From: Sphingomonas tagetis
GTDB taxonomy: Bacteria > Pseudomonadota > Alphaproteobacteria > Sphingomonadales > Sphingomonadaceae
Reading direction: 5' to 3'
Assembly (NCBI RefSeq): GCF_024211275.1
Contig: NZ_JAMLDX010000002.1
Span: 248,001 to 312,000, forward strand
DNA length: 64,000 bases
Positions 18,655 to 27,848 of the stretch are shown piece by piece. A program made the translations under genes and the position numbers. The notes below the pieces were generated by a model. That model saw only the letters and a program-made list of their open reading frames with translations. It was not told the DNA's origin and made no database searches. Each line of letters opens with the position of its first letter. Within the stretch, counting starts at the first letter, position 1.

Positions 18655-21558
18655 ATGGTATCGTTTCCCCGCGTAAGGCCGCTCGCCCTTTCCCTTCTCG
18701 CTGCAACGCTCGCACTGTCGGGTCTCGCCCCGCTCCGCGGCCAGGACGCCGCGCCCGCTCCCGCCGTCCAGGTCGACAAGACCCCGTGGCTCTACAAGGG
18801 CAGCGACATTCCGCACGACCCGGAATGGCGTTTCGGCACGCTCCCCAACGGCCTGCGCTATGCGGTGCGCAAGAACGGCGTGCCGCCGGGTCAGGTCGCG
18901 GTGCGGCTGCGCATGGATGTCGGCTCGCTGCACGAGCGCGAGTCCGAAAAGGGCTTCGCGCATCTGCTCGAACATCTCTCGTTCCGCGGCTCGTCCAAGG
19001 TGCCCGACGGCGAATCCAAGCGCGTATGGCAGCGGCTCGGCGTCACCTTCGGCTCGGACAGCAACGCCAGCACCACGCCGGTCTCGACCACCTACAAGCT
19101 CGACCTGCCCGACGCGAACGAGACCAGTCTCGACCAGTCGATGATGATCCTCGCCGACATGATGGCGGCCCCCGGCATCACCCCGGCCGCGCTCACCGCG
19201 GAACGCCCGGTCGTGCTCGCCGAGCAGCGCGAACGGCTCAACCCGCAGGCGCGCGTATCCGATGCGCAGCGCGAACTGATGTTCGCTGGACAGCTGTTCG
19301 GCGAGCGCCCGGTGATCGGCACCACCGCGACGCTCAACGGCGCCTCGGCCGATACCGTCAAGGCGTTCCACCAGCGCTGGTACCGCCCCGAGCGCGCGAC
19401 GCTGGTCGTCGTCGGCGATCTCGACCCTGCGCTGTTCGAGCGGATGATCGCCAAGCATTTCGCGAGCTGGAAGGGCGTTGGCCCTGCCCCTGCCAACCCC
19501 GATTTCGGCAAGCCCGATCCCGCCAAACCGACCAGTGCGGCGCTGGTCGAACCGACGATGCCGCCGATGGTGTCGATGGCGGTGCTGCGCCCATGGACGG
19601 TGTTCGAGGACACGATCGTCTTCAATCAGGAGCGGATGATCGATTTCGTCGCGCTGCGCATCATCAACCGCCGGCTGGAGAGCCGGGCGCGCGCCGGGTC
19701 GAGCTTCATCGGCGCGGGTGCGGACCTGTCCGACGCGGTGCGCTCGGCCAACGTCACCTCGATTCAGGTCGTGCCGATCGGCGAGGATTGGGAAAGCGCG
19801 GTCAAGGAAGTGCGTGCGGTCATCGCCGATGCCCTCGTCAATGCGCCCACTCAGGCCGAGATCGACCGCGAAGTGGCCGAGATCGATTCAGGCATGCGCA
19901 ACTCGATCGCCACCGCTGCCGTGCAGGCGGGCTCGCGCCGTGCCGACAATCTGGTCGAGGCGATCGACATCAACGAGGTCACCACCAGCGAGCAGGCGAG
20001 CTACGACATCTTCACCGGCGCCAAGACCAAAGGCATGTTCACGCCGGACCGGGTGCTCGCCTCGACCAAGCGGATCCTTCAGGGCGTGGCGACGCGCGCG
20101 ATCGTCACCACGCGCACCCCGGATTCCAACGTCCAGACCAAGCTCGCGGCGGTACTCGCGGCAGACGTTTCGGGTCTCGCCGGCACGCGCAAGGCGGCGC
20201 GCAGCGTCACCTTCGCCTCGCTGCCCAAGCTCGGCGCGCCGGGCAAGGTCGCCGAACGCACCGTCGCGGTGACCGAACCCAAGATCGAGCGCGTGCGCTT
20301 CGCCAATGGCAGCACCTTGCTGCTGTTCCAGAACCCCGGCGAAGTCGGCCGCGTCTATGTCAACGTCCGCTTCGGACGCGGCATGCAGGCGCTGCCAGCG
20401 GGACGGCAGACGCCGGCCTGGGCCGGCGACATGGCGCTCGTCGCCAGCGGCATCGCCGCGCCCGGCGGCGTGCTTGGTCAGGAGGAGATCGACCAGCTGA
20501 CCGGCGACCGCCAGATCCAGCTCGGTTTCGGCATCGGCGACGACGCCTTCCAGCTTTCGGGCCAGACCTCGCCCGCCGATCTGGAAGACCAGCTCAAGCT
20601 CATTGCCGCCAAGCTCCAGTCGCCCGGCTGGGATCCCAAGCCGATCGCGCGGGCGCGCGCCGTCGCGGTCACCGGCTATGCCGCGACCTCGTCCTCGCCC
20701 GACGCGGTGATCGGCCGCGATCTCGAACGGCTGCTGCGCGGTGGCGATCCGCGCTGGGGCACGCCGCCGCTGGCCGAGATCGAGAAGCTCAATGCCAAGG
20801 ATTTCCGCACCTTCTGGGAGCCGCTGCTCGCCAGCGGTCCGATCGAAGTGCAGATCTTCGGCGATATCGATCCCGAAAAGGCGATCGAGGCCGCGCGCAA
20901 GACGATCGGCGCGATGAAGCCCCGCAAGGACGCGCCCGCGGCCTCACCAACGGTTGCGTTCCCCACGCACAATGCAGCACCACTGGTGCTGCGCCACACC
21001 GGCCAGCCCGATCAGGCGGCAGCGGTGATCGCATGGCAGGCGGGCGGCGGCGCCGATAACATCACCGAGAGCCGCAAGCTCGAAATCCTCGCCGCGGTGA
21101 TGCGCGACCGCATCCTCGACCGCATCCGCTCGGCCGAGGGCGCGAGCTACTCGCCGACGGTGATCAGCCAGTGGCCGGTCGGCCAGCCGGGCGGCGGGCG
21201 CATCATGGCGCTGACGCTGATCCCGCCCGACCGTGTCGATCTGTTCTTCCGCGTCGCGCGCGAGATCGCCGCCGACCTGATCGCCAAGCCGATCGAGACC
21301 GACGAGTTGCGCCGCGCGATGGTGCCGACCGCGCAGATGGTCGTGCGCCGGTCGAGCGGCAATCCGTTCTGGATGCAGCAGACCGAAGGCGGCACCCGCG
21401 ACCCCCGCCGCCTCGCCGCGATCAACACGATCGCGCGCGACTATGGCGCGACCACGCCACTCGAGTTGCAGGCGCTGGCGGCGAAATATCTGGCGCCGCA
21501 AAAGGACTGGAGCCTGGTGGTGCTGCCCGAGGAAAAGAAGGTGGCGGAGGCGCGCTGA
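18655..21558 (+). CDS. Periplasmic M16 (insulinase/PqqL-like) zinc metallopeptidase
   Basis: A 967-residue exported protease with two M16 halves. Start MVSFPRVRPLALSLLAATLALSG gives a clear signal peptide; an earlier in-frame start would bury it. The inverted zinc motif HLLEH is at residues 103-107, with the third ligand expected in VVLAEQRERLN about 75 residues on. The second, inactive half contains PLVLRHTGQPDQAAAVIAWQAGG and GASYSPTVISQW. The size and layout resemble PqqL-type peptidases that degrade peptides or small proteins in the periplasm. It stands alone, convergent with the acyl-CoA synthetase gene. Confidence 0.9.
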   Translation: MVSFPRVRPLALSLLAATLALSGLAPLRGQDAAPAPAVQVDKTPWLYKGSDIPHDPEWRFGTLPNGLRYAVRKNGVPPGQVAVRLRMDVGSLHERESEKGFAHLLEHLSFRGSSKVPDGESKRVWQRLGVTFGSDSNASTTPVSTTYKLDLPDANETSLDQSMMILADMMAAPGITPAALTAERPVVLAEQRERLNPQARVSDAQRELMFAGQLFGERPVIGTTATLNGASADTVKAFHQRWYRPERATLVVVGDLDPALFERMIAKHFASWKGVGPAPANPDFGKPDPAKPTSAALVEPTMPPMVSMAVLRPWTVFEDTIVFNQERMIDFVALRIINRRLESRARAGSSFIGAGADLSDAVRSANVTSIQVVPIGEDWESAVKEVRAVIADALVNAPTQAEIDREVAEIDSGMRNSIATAAVQAGSRRADNLVEAIDINEVTTSEQASYDIFTGAKTKGMFTPDRVLASTKRILQGVATRAIVTTRTPDSNVQTKLAAVLAADVSGLAGTRKAARSVTFASLPKLGAPGKVAERTVAVTEPKIERVRFANGSTLLLFQNPGEVGRVYVNVRFGRGMQALPAGRQTPAWAGDMALVASGIAAPGGVLGQEEIDQLTGDRQIQLGFGIGDDAFQLSGQTSPADLEDQLKLIAAKLQSPGWDPKPIARARAVAVTGYAATSSSPDAVIGRDLERLLRGGDPRWGTPPLAEIEKLNAKDFRTFWEPLLASGPIEVQIFGDIDPEKAIEAARKTIGAMKPRKDAPAASPTVAFPTHNAAPLVLRHTGQPDQAAAVIAWQAGGGADNITESRKLEILAAVMRDRILDRIRSAEGASYSPTVISQWPVGQPGGGRIMALTLIPPDRVDLFFRVAREIAADLIAKPIETDELRRAMVPTAQMVVRRSSGNPFWMQQTEGGTRDPRRLAAINTIARDYGATTPLELQALAAKYLAPQKDWSLVVLPEEKKVAEAR

Positions 21559-21570
21559 GCGCCTTCCGCC

Positions 21571-23370
21571 CTACCCCTTGTACAACCCGTCCAGCCGTTC
21601 CCCATAGACCTGCTTGAGCACATGCCGCCGGATCTTCAGGCTCGGCGTCAGCTGCTCATTCTCGATCGTGAACGGCTCGTCGGCGAGGATGAAGCGGCGG
21701 ATGCGCTCGATCACCGACAGGTCCTTGTTGACCCGCTCGACCGCTGCACCCACGGCGGCGCGATAGTCATGATCCTCACGTAGCGCCTTGAAGTCACATT
21801 TCTCGCCATTCTTCGCGCACCATTCCTGGGTCCATTCCGGGTCGGGCACGATCACCGCGGTCATATAGGGCTTGCGGTCGCCGGCGATCATCGCCTGCAT
21901 GATCTCGGACTGCAGCGTCAGCATGCCCTCGACCTTTTGCGGCGCGACATTGTCGCCCTTGTCGTTGACGATGATGTCCTTCTTGCGGTCGGTGATCCTG
22001 ATCCGGCCGCGCTCGTCGATCAGTCCGATATCGCCAGTGTGCAGCCAGCCATCTTTCAGCACGCGCGCCGTCTCGGCCTCATTGCGCCAATAGCCATGCA
22101 TCACCAGTTCGCCGCGCACGAGGATTTCGCCATCCTCGGCGATCCTCACCTCGACGCCTTCGAGCGGCGGCCCGACCGTGTCGTGCTTCAGCCCCGCACT
22201 GGGGCGGTTGCACGAGATGACCGGCGCCGCCTCGGTCTGACCATAGCCTTGCAGGAAGGTGATGCCCAGGCTCTCGAAGAACACACCGACCTCGGGGTTG
22301 AGCGGCGCGCCGCCCGACACCATCGCCTTGATCCGCCCGCCGAACTTCTTCGCCAGTTTGGGCCGCAGCGTGCGGTCGAGCAGCAGGCTCATCGGCAGGT
22401 CGAGCAGCGTGCTCTTCCCGGCGGCCTTCTTCCCGCCGATCGAAACCGCGCGGTCGAGCAGATAATTGGCGAACTTGCCCTGCTTCTCGACCTGCTTGGT
22501 AATGCGCGTCCGCAGCACCTCAAACAGCCGTGGCACGACGACCATCAGCGTCGGGCGCACCTCCTCGATGTTCGAGGCCAGCTTGTCCAACCCTTCCGAA
22601 TAATAGATCTGCGCGCCCAGCCCGACCGGGAAATGCTGCCCGCCGGTATGTTCATAGGCGTGGCTGAGCGGCAGGAACGACAGGAACACCTCGTCGTCCC
22701 AGCCGAAATCCTCGCTGATCACGACGCAGCAGCCTTCGACATTCATCAGGATCGCGCCGTGATGCTGCATCACGCCGCGCGGGCTGCCCCCGGTGCCGCT
22801 GGTGTAGATGATGCAGGCAAGGTCTTCGCGCTTGAGTGCGTCGGCCTCTGCGCTCGCGACCGCCACGTCCGCGGCATTGTCGGCGATCAGCTGCTTCCAG
22901 TCGTAAAAGTCGATCGCGCCGGGCTGCCCGATGCGCATCTCCTCGATCCCGATCACCGTATGGCTGTGGCTGCCGGTGGTATGGAGGATCGCGGGCAACA
23001 GCGTCTTCGCGAGCTTCGCGTTCGACACCACCGTCATGCACGCGCCGCTATTATCCAGGATGTGCTGGTGATCGCGCTCCGTATTGGTGGTGTAGGTCGG
23101 CACCGTCACGCCGCCCGCCGCCATGATCGCAAGATCGCTGATGCACCATTCCGGCCGGTTCTCGCTCACCAGCATGACGCGGTCGCCAGGCTTCAGGCCC
23201 AGTTTCGTCAGCGCCGCCGAGAGGCTCGCCACCTGTTGCGCCGCCTCCGCCCAGCTCGTCGGATGCCATTTGCCGCCCGACTTGGCCCACAAGAACGGCG
23301 CATCGCCTTTCTCGCGTGCCCGCGTGAAGAACATCTGCACCAGATTGTCGAACCGTTCGAGCTTGCGCAT
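21571..23370 (-). CDS. Long-chain acyl-CoA synthetase (AMP-forming)
   Basis: A 599-residue adenylate-forming enzyme that activates fatty acids to acyl-CoA. The phosphate loop is YTSGTGGSPRGV, with Gly and Arg where the family usually has Thr and Lys. Other core motifs are GYGQTEAAPVIS, HTGDIGLIDERGR, ITDRKKDIIV and the C-terminal LTPSLKIRR holding the adenylation lysine. It resembles eukaryote-like long-chain synthetases (FAA/ACSBG style) rather than E. coli FadD. It is transcribed alone; pyrD lies 78 bp upstream on the same strand. Confidence 0.88.
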   Translation of the reverse strand: MRKLERFDNLVQMFFTRAREKGDAPFLWAKSGGKWHPTSWAEAAQQVASLSAALTKLGLKPGDRVMLVSENRPEWCISDLAIMAAGGVTVPTYTTNTERDHQHILDNSGACMTVVSNAKLAKTLLPAILHTTGSHSHTVIGIEEMRIGQPGAIDFYDWKQLIADNAADVAVASAEADALKREDLACIIYTSGTGGSPRGVMQHHGAILMNVEGCCVVISEDFGWDDEVFLSFLPLSHAYEHTGGQHFPVGLGAQIYYSEGLDKLASNIEEVRPTLMVVVPRLFEVLRTRITKQVEKQGKFANYLLDRAVSIGGKKAAGKSTLLDLPMSLLLDRTLRPKLAKKFGGRIKAMVSGGAPLNPEVGVFFESLGITFLQGYGQTEAAPVISCNRPSAGLKHDTVGPPLEGVEVRIAEDGEILVRGELVMHGYWRNEAETARVLKDGWLHTGDIGLIDERGRIRITDRKKDIIVNDKGDNVAPQKVEGMLTLQSEIMQAMIAGDRKPYMTAVIVPDPEWTQEWCAKNGEKCDFKALREDHDYRAAVGAAVERVNKDLSVIERIRRFILADEPFTIENEQLTPSLKIRRHVLKQVYGERLDGLYKG

Positions 23371-23448
23371 GCCTGTTCCAACTCCTGTCGCGCAGGTTCG
23401 TGCCAGCGCGTTTTGGATCAGGAACGTAACGGCCCGGAAGCCACCCCG

Positions 23449-24432
23449 TCAAAGGGCTTTGAGGATACGCCGCACCAACCCGGGACCTTCATAGACCAGC
23501 GCAGAATAGACCTGCACCATCGCCGCGCCCGCTTCGAGCCGCGCCAGCGCCTCTTCCGGCGAGTCGATCCCGCCAACGGCGATCACCGGCAACTGTCCGC
23601 CGGTCGCAGCCAATGCCTCGGCCAGCTTGACCCGCGCCAGTGCCGCCAGCGGCCGACCCGACAGCCCGCCCGTTTCGCTCCCCAAAGCCGAGCGCAACGT
23701 CCCGGGCCGCGAGATGGTGGTGTTCCCCACGATCAGCGCATCCACCTTGTTGTCGATCGCCGCGCGCACTACGCCGTCCATCCCCGCCGTGTCGAGATCG
23801 GGCGCGACCTTGAGAAACAAGGGTGTGCGGGGCACAGCCTTGTCGGCACTCCCCTGCCGCGCCGCGTTCGACGCCGCCAGCAACTCGTCGAGCGCCGGCC
23901 GCGATTGCAGGTCGCGCAGCCCCGGCGTGTTGGGCGAGCTGACGTTGATCGTCACATAATCAGCGACCGCCGCCGCCTTGCCCACGCCCAGCGCATAGTC
24001 GGCGACGCGGTCGTCGCTGTCCTTGTTCGCGCCGACATTGATGCCCAGCACGCCGGGCCGCTTCGCGCGCGCCACCCGCGCCAGCGCCGCGTCGATCCCG
24101 CCATTGTTGAACCCCATGCGGTTCACCACCGCGCGGTCCTCGGCCAGCCGGAACAGCCGGGGCCTAGGGTTGCCGGCCTGCGGGCGCGGCGTCAGCGATC
24201 CGATCTCGACGCTGCCGAAGCCCAGCCCGAACAGCCCGTCGATCGCCTCGCCATCCTTGTCCAGCCCCGCCGCGAGCCCGACCGGATTGGGAAACTCCAG
24301 CCCCGCGATCGTCACCGGCCGTACCCGCGGCGGCTTCGATCCGCCCGACAACGCAGCCGCTCGAATCGTCAGCCGATGCGCCTTCTCGGCATCGACGGTG
24401 AAGATCAGCGGCTTGAGCAGGTCGTAGAGCAT
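23449..24432 (-). CDS. pyrD: Dihydroorotate dehydrogenase (quinone), class 2
   Basis: A 327-residue FMN enzyme that oxidises dihydroorotate to orotate in pyrimidine synthesis, passing electrons to membrane quinones. The N-terminal amphipathic helix region (MLYDLLKPLIFTVDAEKAHRL) is the membrane-binding extension of class 2 enzymes. FMN and substrate motifs follow: NPVGLAAGLDKDGEAI, NRMGFNNGG, INVSSPNTPGLRDLQ (with the catalytic Ser), ALIVGNTT and IAVGGIDSPEEA. It diverges from the suf regulator across a 173-bp region with palindromes. Confidence 0.95.
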   Translation of the reverse strand: MLYDLLKPLIFTVDAEKAHRLTIRAAALSGGSKPPRVRPVTIAGLEFPNPVGLAAGLDKDGEAIDGLFGLGFGSVEIGSLTPRPQAGNPRPRLFRLAEDRAVVNRMGFNNGGIDAALARVARAKRPGVLGINVGANKDSDDRVADYALGVGKAAAVADYVTINVSSPNTPGLRDLQSRPALDELLAASNAARQGSADKAVPRTPLFLKVAPDLDTAGMDGVVRAAIDNKVDALIVGNTTISRPGTLRSALGSETGGLSGRPLAALARVKLAEALAATGGQLPVIAVGGIDSPEEALARLEAGAAMVQVYSALVYEGPGLVRRILKAL

Positions 24433-24525
24433 GGCCGCCCCATAAGCAGAATGACCGGGATAGGGGAACTATCTCGTGCAACAGTCCAGGCGGGTTGACG
24501 GTGATGGCGCAAACGCCCATCTGCC

Positions 24526-24583
24526 AATCGGAACGAATCATTCCGATTTGAGAACTATTCGCAACAGCCCGTAGCGCTGTTGC
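24526..24583. promoter_or_regulatory. Two palindromes in the pyrD-rrf2 intergenic region
   Basis: First, a perfect 8-bp inverted repeat AATCGGAA / TTCCGATT with a 7-bp spacer at 24526-24548. Second, GCAACAG / CTGTTGC with a 9-bp spacer at 24561-24583. The second ends 22 bp before the start of the Rrf2-family regulator gene. Either could be the binding site for that Fe-S regulator (autoregulation of suf) or for an iron regulator. Assignment is inference. Confidence 0.5.
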
Positions 24584-24605
24584 GCGGAGGTCCAACAAGA
24601 AGCGC

Positions 24606-25025
24606 ATGCGCCTTTCGGCCCAGACAGATTACGCCGTCGTGATGCTCTCCGCTGCGGCCCGTCATTGCGGGATCAGCGGGCGATTGAACGCGACCGTACT
24701 GTCCGACGAGACCGGCCTGCCGCTTCCCACGGTGCAAAAGCTGGTCAGCCGTCTCTCGTCCGCTGGCCTGATCGAATCCGCGCGCGGTACCGGCGGCGGC
24801 TTTCGCCTCGCCCGCCCGCCCGCGACGATCACGCTCGCCGACATCGTCGAGGCGATTGAAGGCCCGATCGCGCTCACCGCCTGCGTCGATCACGGCAAGC
24901 ACGATTGCTGCATCGAGCAGAGCTGCCGCGTGAAGCCGCACTGGAATCACGTCAACGAGGCCGTGCGCGGCACGCTCGCGGGCGTCACCCTCGCCTCGCT
25001 CTCACGCCAACCGGAAGTCGCCTGA
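24606..25025 (+). CDS. Rrf2-family Fe-S-sensing regulator of the suf operon
   Basis: A 139-residue winged-helix regulator. Recognition region [21 protein letters not shown] and the wing [12 protein letters not shown] are typical of IscR/SufR-type Rrf2 proteins. Four cysteines, Cys93, Cys101, Cys102 and Cys107 ([16 protein letters not shown]), form a plausible Fe-S site; IscR uses three cysteines and a His. It likely represses suf genes when its cluster is intact. Its stop codon overlaps the sufB start (TGATG), fixing it as the first gene of the operon. Confidence 0.9.
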   Translation: MRLSAQTDYAVVMLSAAARHCGISGRLNATVLSDETGLPLPTVQKLVSRLSSAGLIESARGTGGGFRLARPPATITLADIVEAIEGPIALTACVDHGKHDCCIEQSCRVKPHWNHVNEAVRGTLAGVTLASLSRQPEVA

Positions 25026-26488
25026 TGGCCACCAAGAATGCCGAGGCGCTCGCCGCCGCGAACAAGAAATATGAGTGGGGTTTCAGCTCGGACATCGAGC
25101 AGGAGTTCGCCCCCAAGGGCCTGTCCGAAGACACCGTCCGCTTCATCTCGGCCAAGAAGAATGAGCCGGAATGGATGCTGGAGTGGCGGCTCAAGGCCTA
25201 TCGCCACTGGCTGACGATGACCGCGCCCGACTGGGCCAAGCTCGACGTGCCGCCGATCGATTATCAGGACGCCTATTATTACGCCGAGCCCAAGGCCAAG
25301 CCGAAGCTCGGCTCGCTGGACGAGGTCGATCCCGAGATCCTGCGCGTCTATGAGAAGCTCGGTATCCCGATCGAGGAGCAGAAGGTGCTCGCCGGGGTCG
25401 AAGGCTCGCGCCGCGTCGCCGTCGACGCCGTGTTCGACAGCGTCAGCGTCGCCACCACCTTCCGCGCCGAGCTCGAAGCGGCCGGCGTCATCTTCCGCTC
25501 GATCAGCGAGGCGATCCGCGAATATCCGGACATGGTCCGCAAGTGGCTCGGCAAGGTCGTGCCGATGCACGACAACTACTTTGCGGCATTGAACTGCGCG
25601 GTCTTCAGCGACGGCACCTTCGTTTACATTCCCGAGGGCGTGCGCTGCCCGATGGAGCTGTCGACCTATTTCCGCATCAACGCCGAGAATACCGGCCAGT
25701 TCGAACGCACGCTGATCGTCGCCGACAAGGGCAGCTACGTCTCGTACCTCGAAGGCTGCACCGCCCCGATGCGCGACGAGAACCAGCTCCACGCGGCGGT
25801 GGTCGAGCTGGTCGCGCTCGACGATGCCGAGATCAAATACTCGACCGTCCAGAACTGGTATCCGGGCGACGAGAACGGCAAGGGCGGCATCTATAATTTC
25901 GTGACCAAGCGTGCGCTGTGCCAGGGCAAGAACAGCAAGGTCAGCTGGACTCAGGTCGAGACCGGGAGCGCGATCACCTGGAAATACCCCAGCTGCGTGC
26001 TGGCGGGCGAGAACAGCGTCGGCGAATTCTATTCGGTCGCGGTGACCAACAACCGCCAGCAGGCCGATACCGGCACCAAGATGATCCATCTCGGCAAGAA
26101 CAGCCGCTCGACGATCATCTCAAAGGGCATCAGCGCGGGCCGCAGCGACAACACCTATCGCGGCCTGGTCCGCGTCGGCCCAACCGCGGAGAATGTCCGC
26201 AACTTCACCCAGTGCGACAGCCTGCTGCTCGGCGACCAGTGCGGCGCGCATACCGTGCCCTATATCGAGGTGCGCAATCCCTCCGCGCAGATCGAGCATG
26301 AGGCGACCACGTCGAAGATCAGCGAGGACCAGCTATTCTACGCGATGCAGCGCGGGCTGGATCAGGAGGCTGCGGTCGCGCTGATCGTTAACGGCTTCGC
26401 CAAGGAAGTGCTGCAACAGCTGCCGATGGAGTTCGCCGTCGAGGCGCAGAAGCTGCTGGGGATCAGCCTCGAGGGCAGCGTGGGATGA
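25025..26488 (+). CDS. sufB: Fe-S cluster assembly scaffold protein SufB
   Basis: A 487-residue subunit of the SufBCD complex on which Fe-S clusters are built. The start [22 protein letters not shown] overlaps the rrf2 stop. The beta-helix core has [22 protein letters not shown] and [16 protein letters not shown]. Conserved cysteines occur in [18 protein letters not shown], and the C-terminal [22 protein letters not shown] is the region that contacts SufC/SufD. It is followed by a large palindrome before the next gene. Confidence 0.97.
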   Translation: MATKNAEALAAANKKYEWGFSSDIEQEFAPKGLSEDTVRFISAKKNEPEWMLEWRLKAYRHWLTMTAPDWAKLDVPPIDYQDAYYYAEPKAKPKLGSLDEVDPEILRVYEKLGIPIEEQKVLAGVEGSRRVAVDAVFDSVSVATTFRAELEAAGVIFRSISEAIREYPDMVRKWLGKVVPMHDNYFAALNCAVFSDGTFVYIPEGVRCPMELSTYFRINAENTGQFERTLIVADKGSYVSYLEGCTAPMRDENQLHAAVVELVALDDAEIKYSTVQNWYPGDENGKGGIYNFVTKRALCQGKNSKVSWTQVETGSAITWKYPSCVLAGENSVGEFYSVAVTNNRQQADTGTKMIHLGKNSRSTIISKGISAGRSDNTYRGLVRVGPTAENVRNFTQCDSLLLGDQCGAHTVPYIEVRNPSAQIEHEATTSKISEDQLFYAMQRGLDQEAAVALIVNGFAKEVLQQLPMEFAVEAQKLLGISLEGSVG

Positions 26489-26510
26489 CCCGCCTCCCTC
26501 TCCCACTCCT

Positions 26511-26590
26511 CGTCACCCCGGCCTTGAGCCGGGGTCCCGCTTCTTCGACCGCCCGCAATAGCGGGACCCCGGCTCAAGGCCGGGGTGACG
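26511..26590. repeat. Palindromic intergenic element, type A (copy 3), inside the suf operon
   Basis: Perfect 30-bp inverted repeats (26511-26540 and 26561-26590) beginning CGTCACCCCGGCC, with a 20-bp loop. It is shorter than copies 1 and 2 and has GAGCC where they have GTGCC. In the suf mRNA it would form a very stable hairpin between sufB and the rest of the operon, and so could lower or stabilise expression of one side. Confidence 0.8.
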
Positions 26591-26603
26591 AAGGGGAGCG
26601 TCC

Positions 26604-27089
26604 GTGAGCCTCGCCCTTGCCCTGCTCCTCGCCGCCGTCCCGCAGGAAGCGCCCGCCGCCACCGCCGACGAATACGAAGAAATCGTCGTCCAGGCCAAGG
26701 TCGGCCGCGTCGCGCTGATCTTCGACAAGGCGGCGGACGGCCGCCTGATCAACTGTCGCGTGTTCGTTTCCAGCGGCACGCGGCGGATCGACGACAAGGC
26801 GTGTAACTCGCTTCCCGACTGCATCACATCGACCACAGGCAGCGAATATTGCGGCAAGGGCGGCACGGCGCTGGTCGCGGTCGAGCCCAAGTCGAAGCCG
26901 CCCGCCGTCTTCGGCCTCGGCGTCACGATCAAGCCCGAAGCGCCCAAAAAACCCGCTGTCGGCCCCGCAGTGATCGCGAAGGAAGACGACGACCCCAACC
27001 GCCTCGGCAAACTCCCGCCCCCGCCCAAGGCCGATAACGGCCCGCCCGCCATCACCTTCAGCGGCCCGCAGGTCGAAGAACCCAAGTGA
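26604..27089 (+). CDS. Uncharacterised exported or anchored protein in the suf operon
   Basis: A 161-residue protein from a GTG at 26604. A hydrophobic start MSLALALLLAAVPQEAPAATA suggests export. The middle has four cysteines (LINCRVFVSS, KACNSLPDC, EYCGKGG) and the C-terminus is a proline- and lysine-rich tail. I do not recognise the family. Its stop overlaps the sufC start by four bases (GTGA), so it is truly embedded in the operon, but a secreted product would not meet the cytosolic Suf complex. It may be a passenger gene or use the operon promoter for another purpose. Confidence 0.7.
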   Translation: MSLALALLLAAVPQEAPAATADEYEEIVVQAKVGRVALIFDKAADGRLINCRVFVSSGTRRIDDKACNSLPDCITSTTGSEYCGKGGTALVAVEPKSKPPAVFGLGVTIKPEAPKKPAVGPAVIAKEDDDPNRLGKLPPPPKADNGPPAITFSGPQVEEPK

Positions 27090-27844
27090 CAGAAAGCCCG
27101 ATGCTCCAGATCACCAACCTCCACGCCGAAGTCGACGGCAAGCCGATCCTCAAGGGTCTCACCCTCACCGTGAATGCGGGCGAGGTGCATGCGATCATGG
27201 GTCCCAACGGCGCGGGCAAGTCGACGCTCGGCTATGTCCTCGGCGGCCGCCCCGGCTATGAAGTCACTGGCGGCACCGTCACCTTCGCCGGCCAGGACCT
27301 GCTCGACCTTCCCCCGCACGAACGCGCCGCGGCCGGCCTGTTCCTCGGCTTCCAATACCCGGTCGAAATCCCGGGCGTCTCCAACGTCCAGTTCCTGCGC
27401 GAGAGCCTCAACAGCCAGCGCCGCGCGCGCGACGAGGCCCCGCTCTCCGGCGCCGAGTTCCTCAAGCTCGCGCGCGCCCAGGCCGGCGCGCTCGAGATGG
27501 ACGCCGAGATGCTCAAGCGCCCCGTCAATGTCGGCTTTTCCGGCGGCGAGAAGAAGCGCAACGAGATGGTGCAGATGGGCATTCTGAACCCGAAGTTCGC
27601 GGTGCTCGACGAGACCGATTCCGGCCTCGACATCGATGCGCTGCGGATCGTCGGCGACGGCATCAACCGCATCATGCGCGCACCCGACAAGGCGGTGCTG
27701 CTGATCACCCATTATCAGCGGCTGCTCGATTATGTGAAGCCGGACTTCGTGCATGTGCTCGCCGACGGCCGCATCACCCGCACCGGCGGGCCGGAGCTGG
27801 CGCATGAGCTTGAAGCTCAGGGCTATGCGCAGGTGGCTGCCTAA
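27086..27844 (+). CDS. sufC: Fe-S assembly ATPase SufC
   Basis: A 252-residue ABC-type ATPase that drives the SufBCD scaffold. Walker A is GPNGAGKST, the signature is FSGGEKKRNEMVQ, and Walker B is FAVLDETDSGLDID, followed by the switch His in LLITHYQR. The GTG at 27086 overlaps the preceding stop; an ATG five codons in (27101, MLQITNLHAEV) matches the usual family start and is an equally good choice. Confidence 0.97.
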   Translation: MTESPMLQITNLHAEVDGKPILKGLTLTVNAGEVHAIMGPNGAGKSTLGYVLGGRPGYEVTGGTVTFAGQDLLDLPPHERAAAGLFLGFQYPVEIPGVSNVQFLRESLNSQRRARDEAPLSGAEFLKLARAQAGALEMDAEMLKRPVNVGFSGGEKKRNEMVQMGILNPKFAVLDETDSGLDIDALRIVGDGINRIMRAPDKAVLLITHYQRLLDYVKPDFVHVLADGRITRTGGPELAHELEAQGYAQVAA

Positions 27845-27848
27845 GCGC

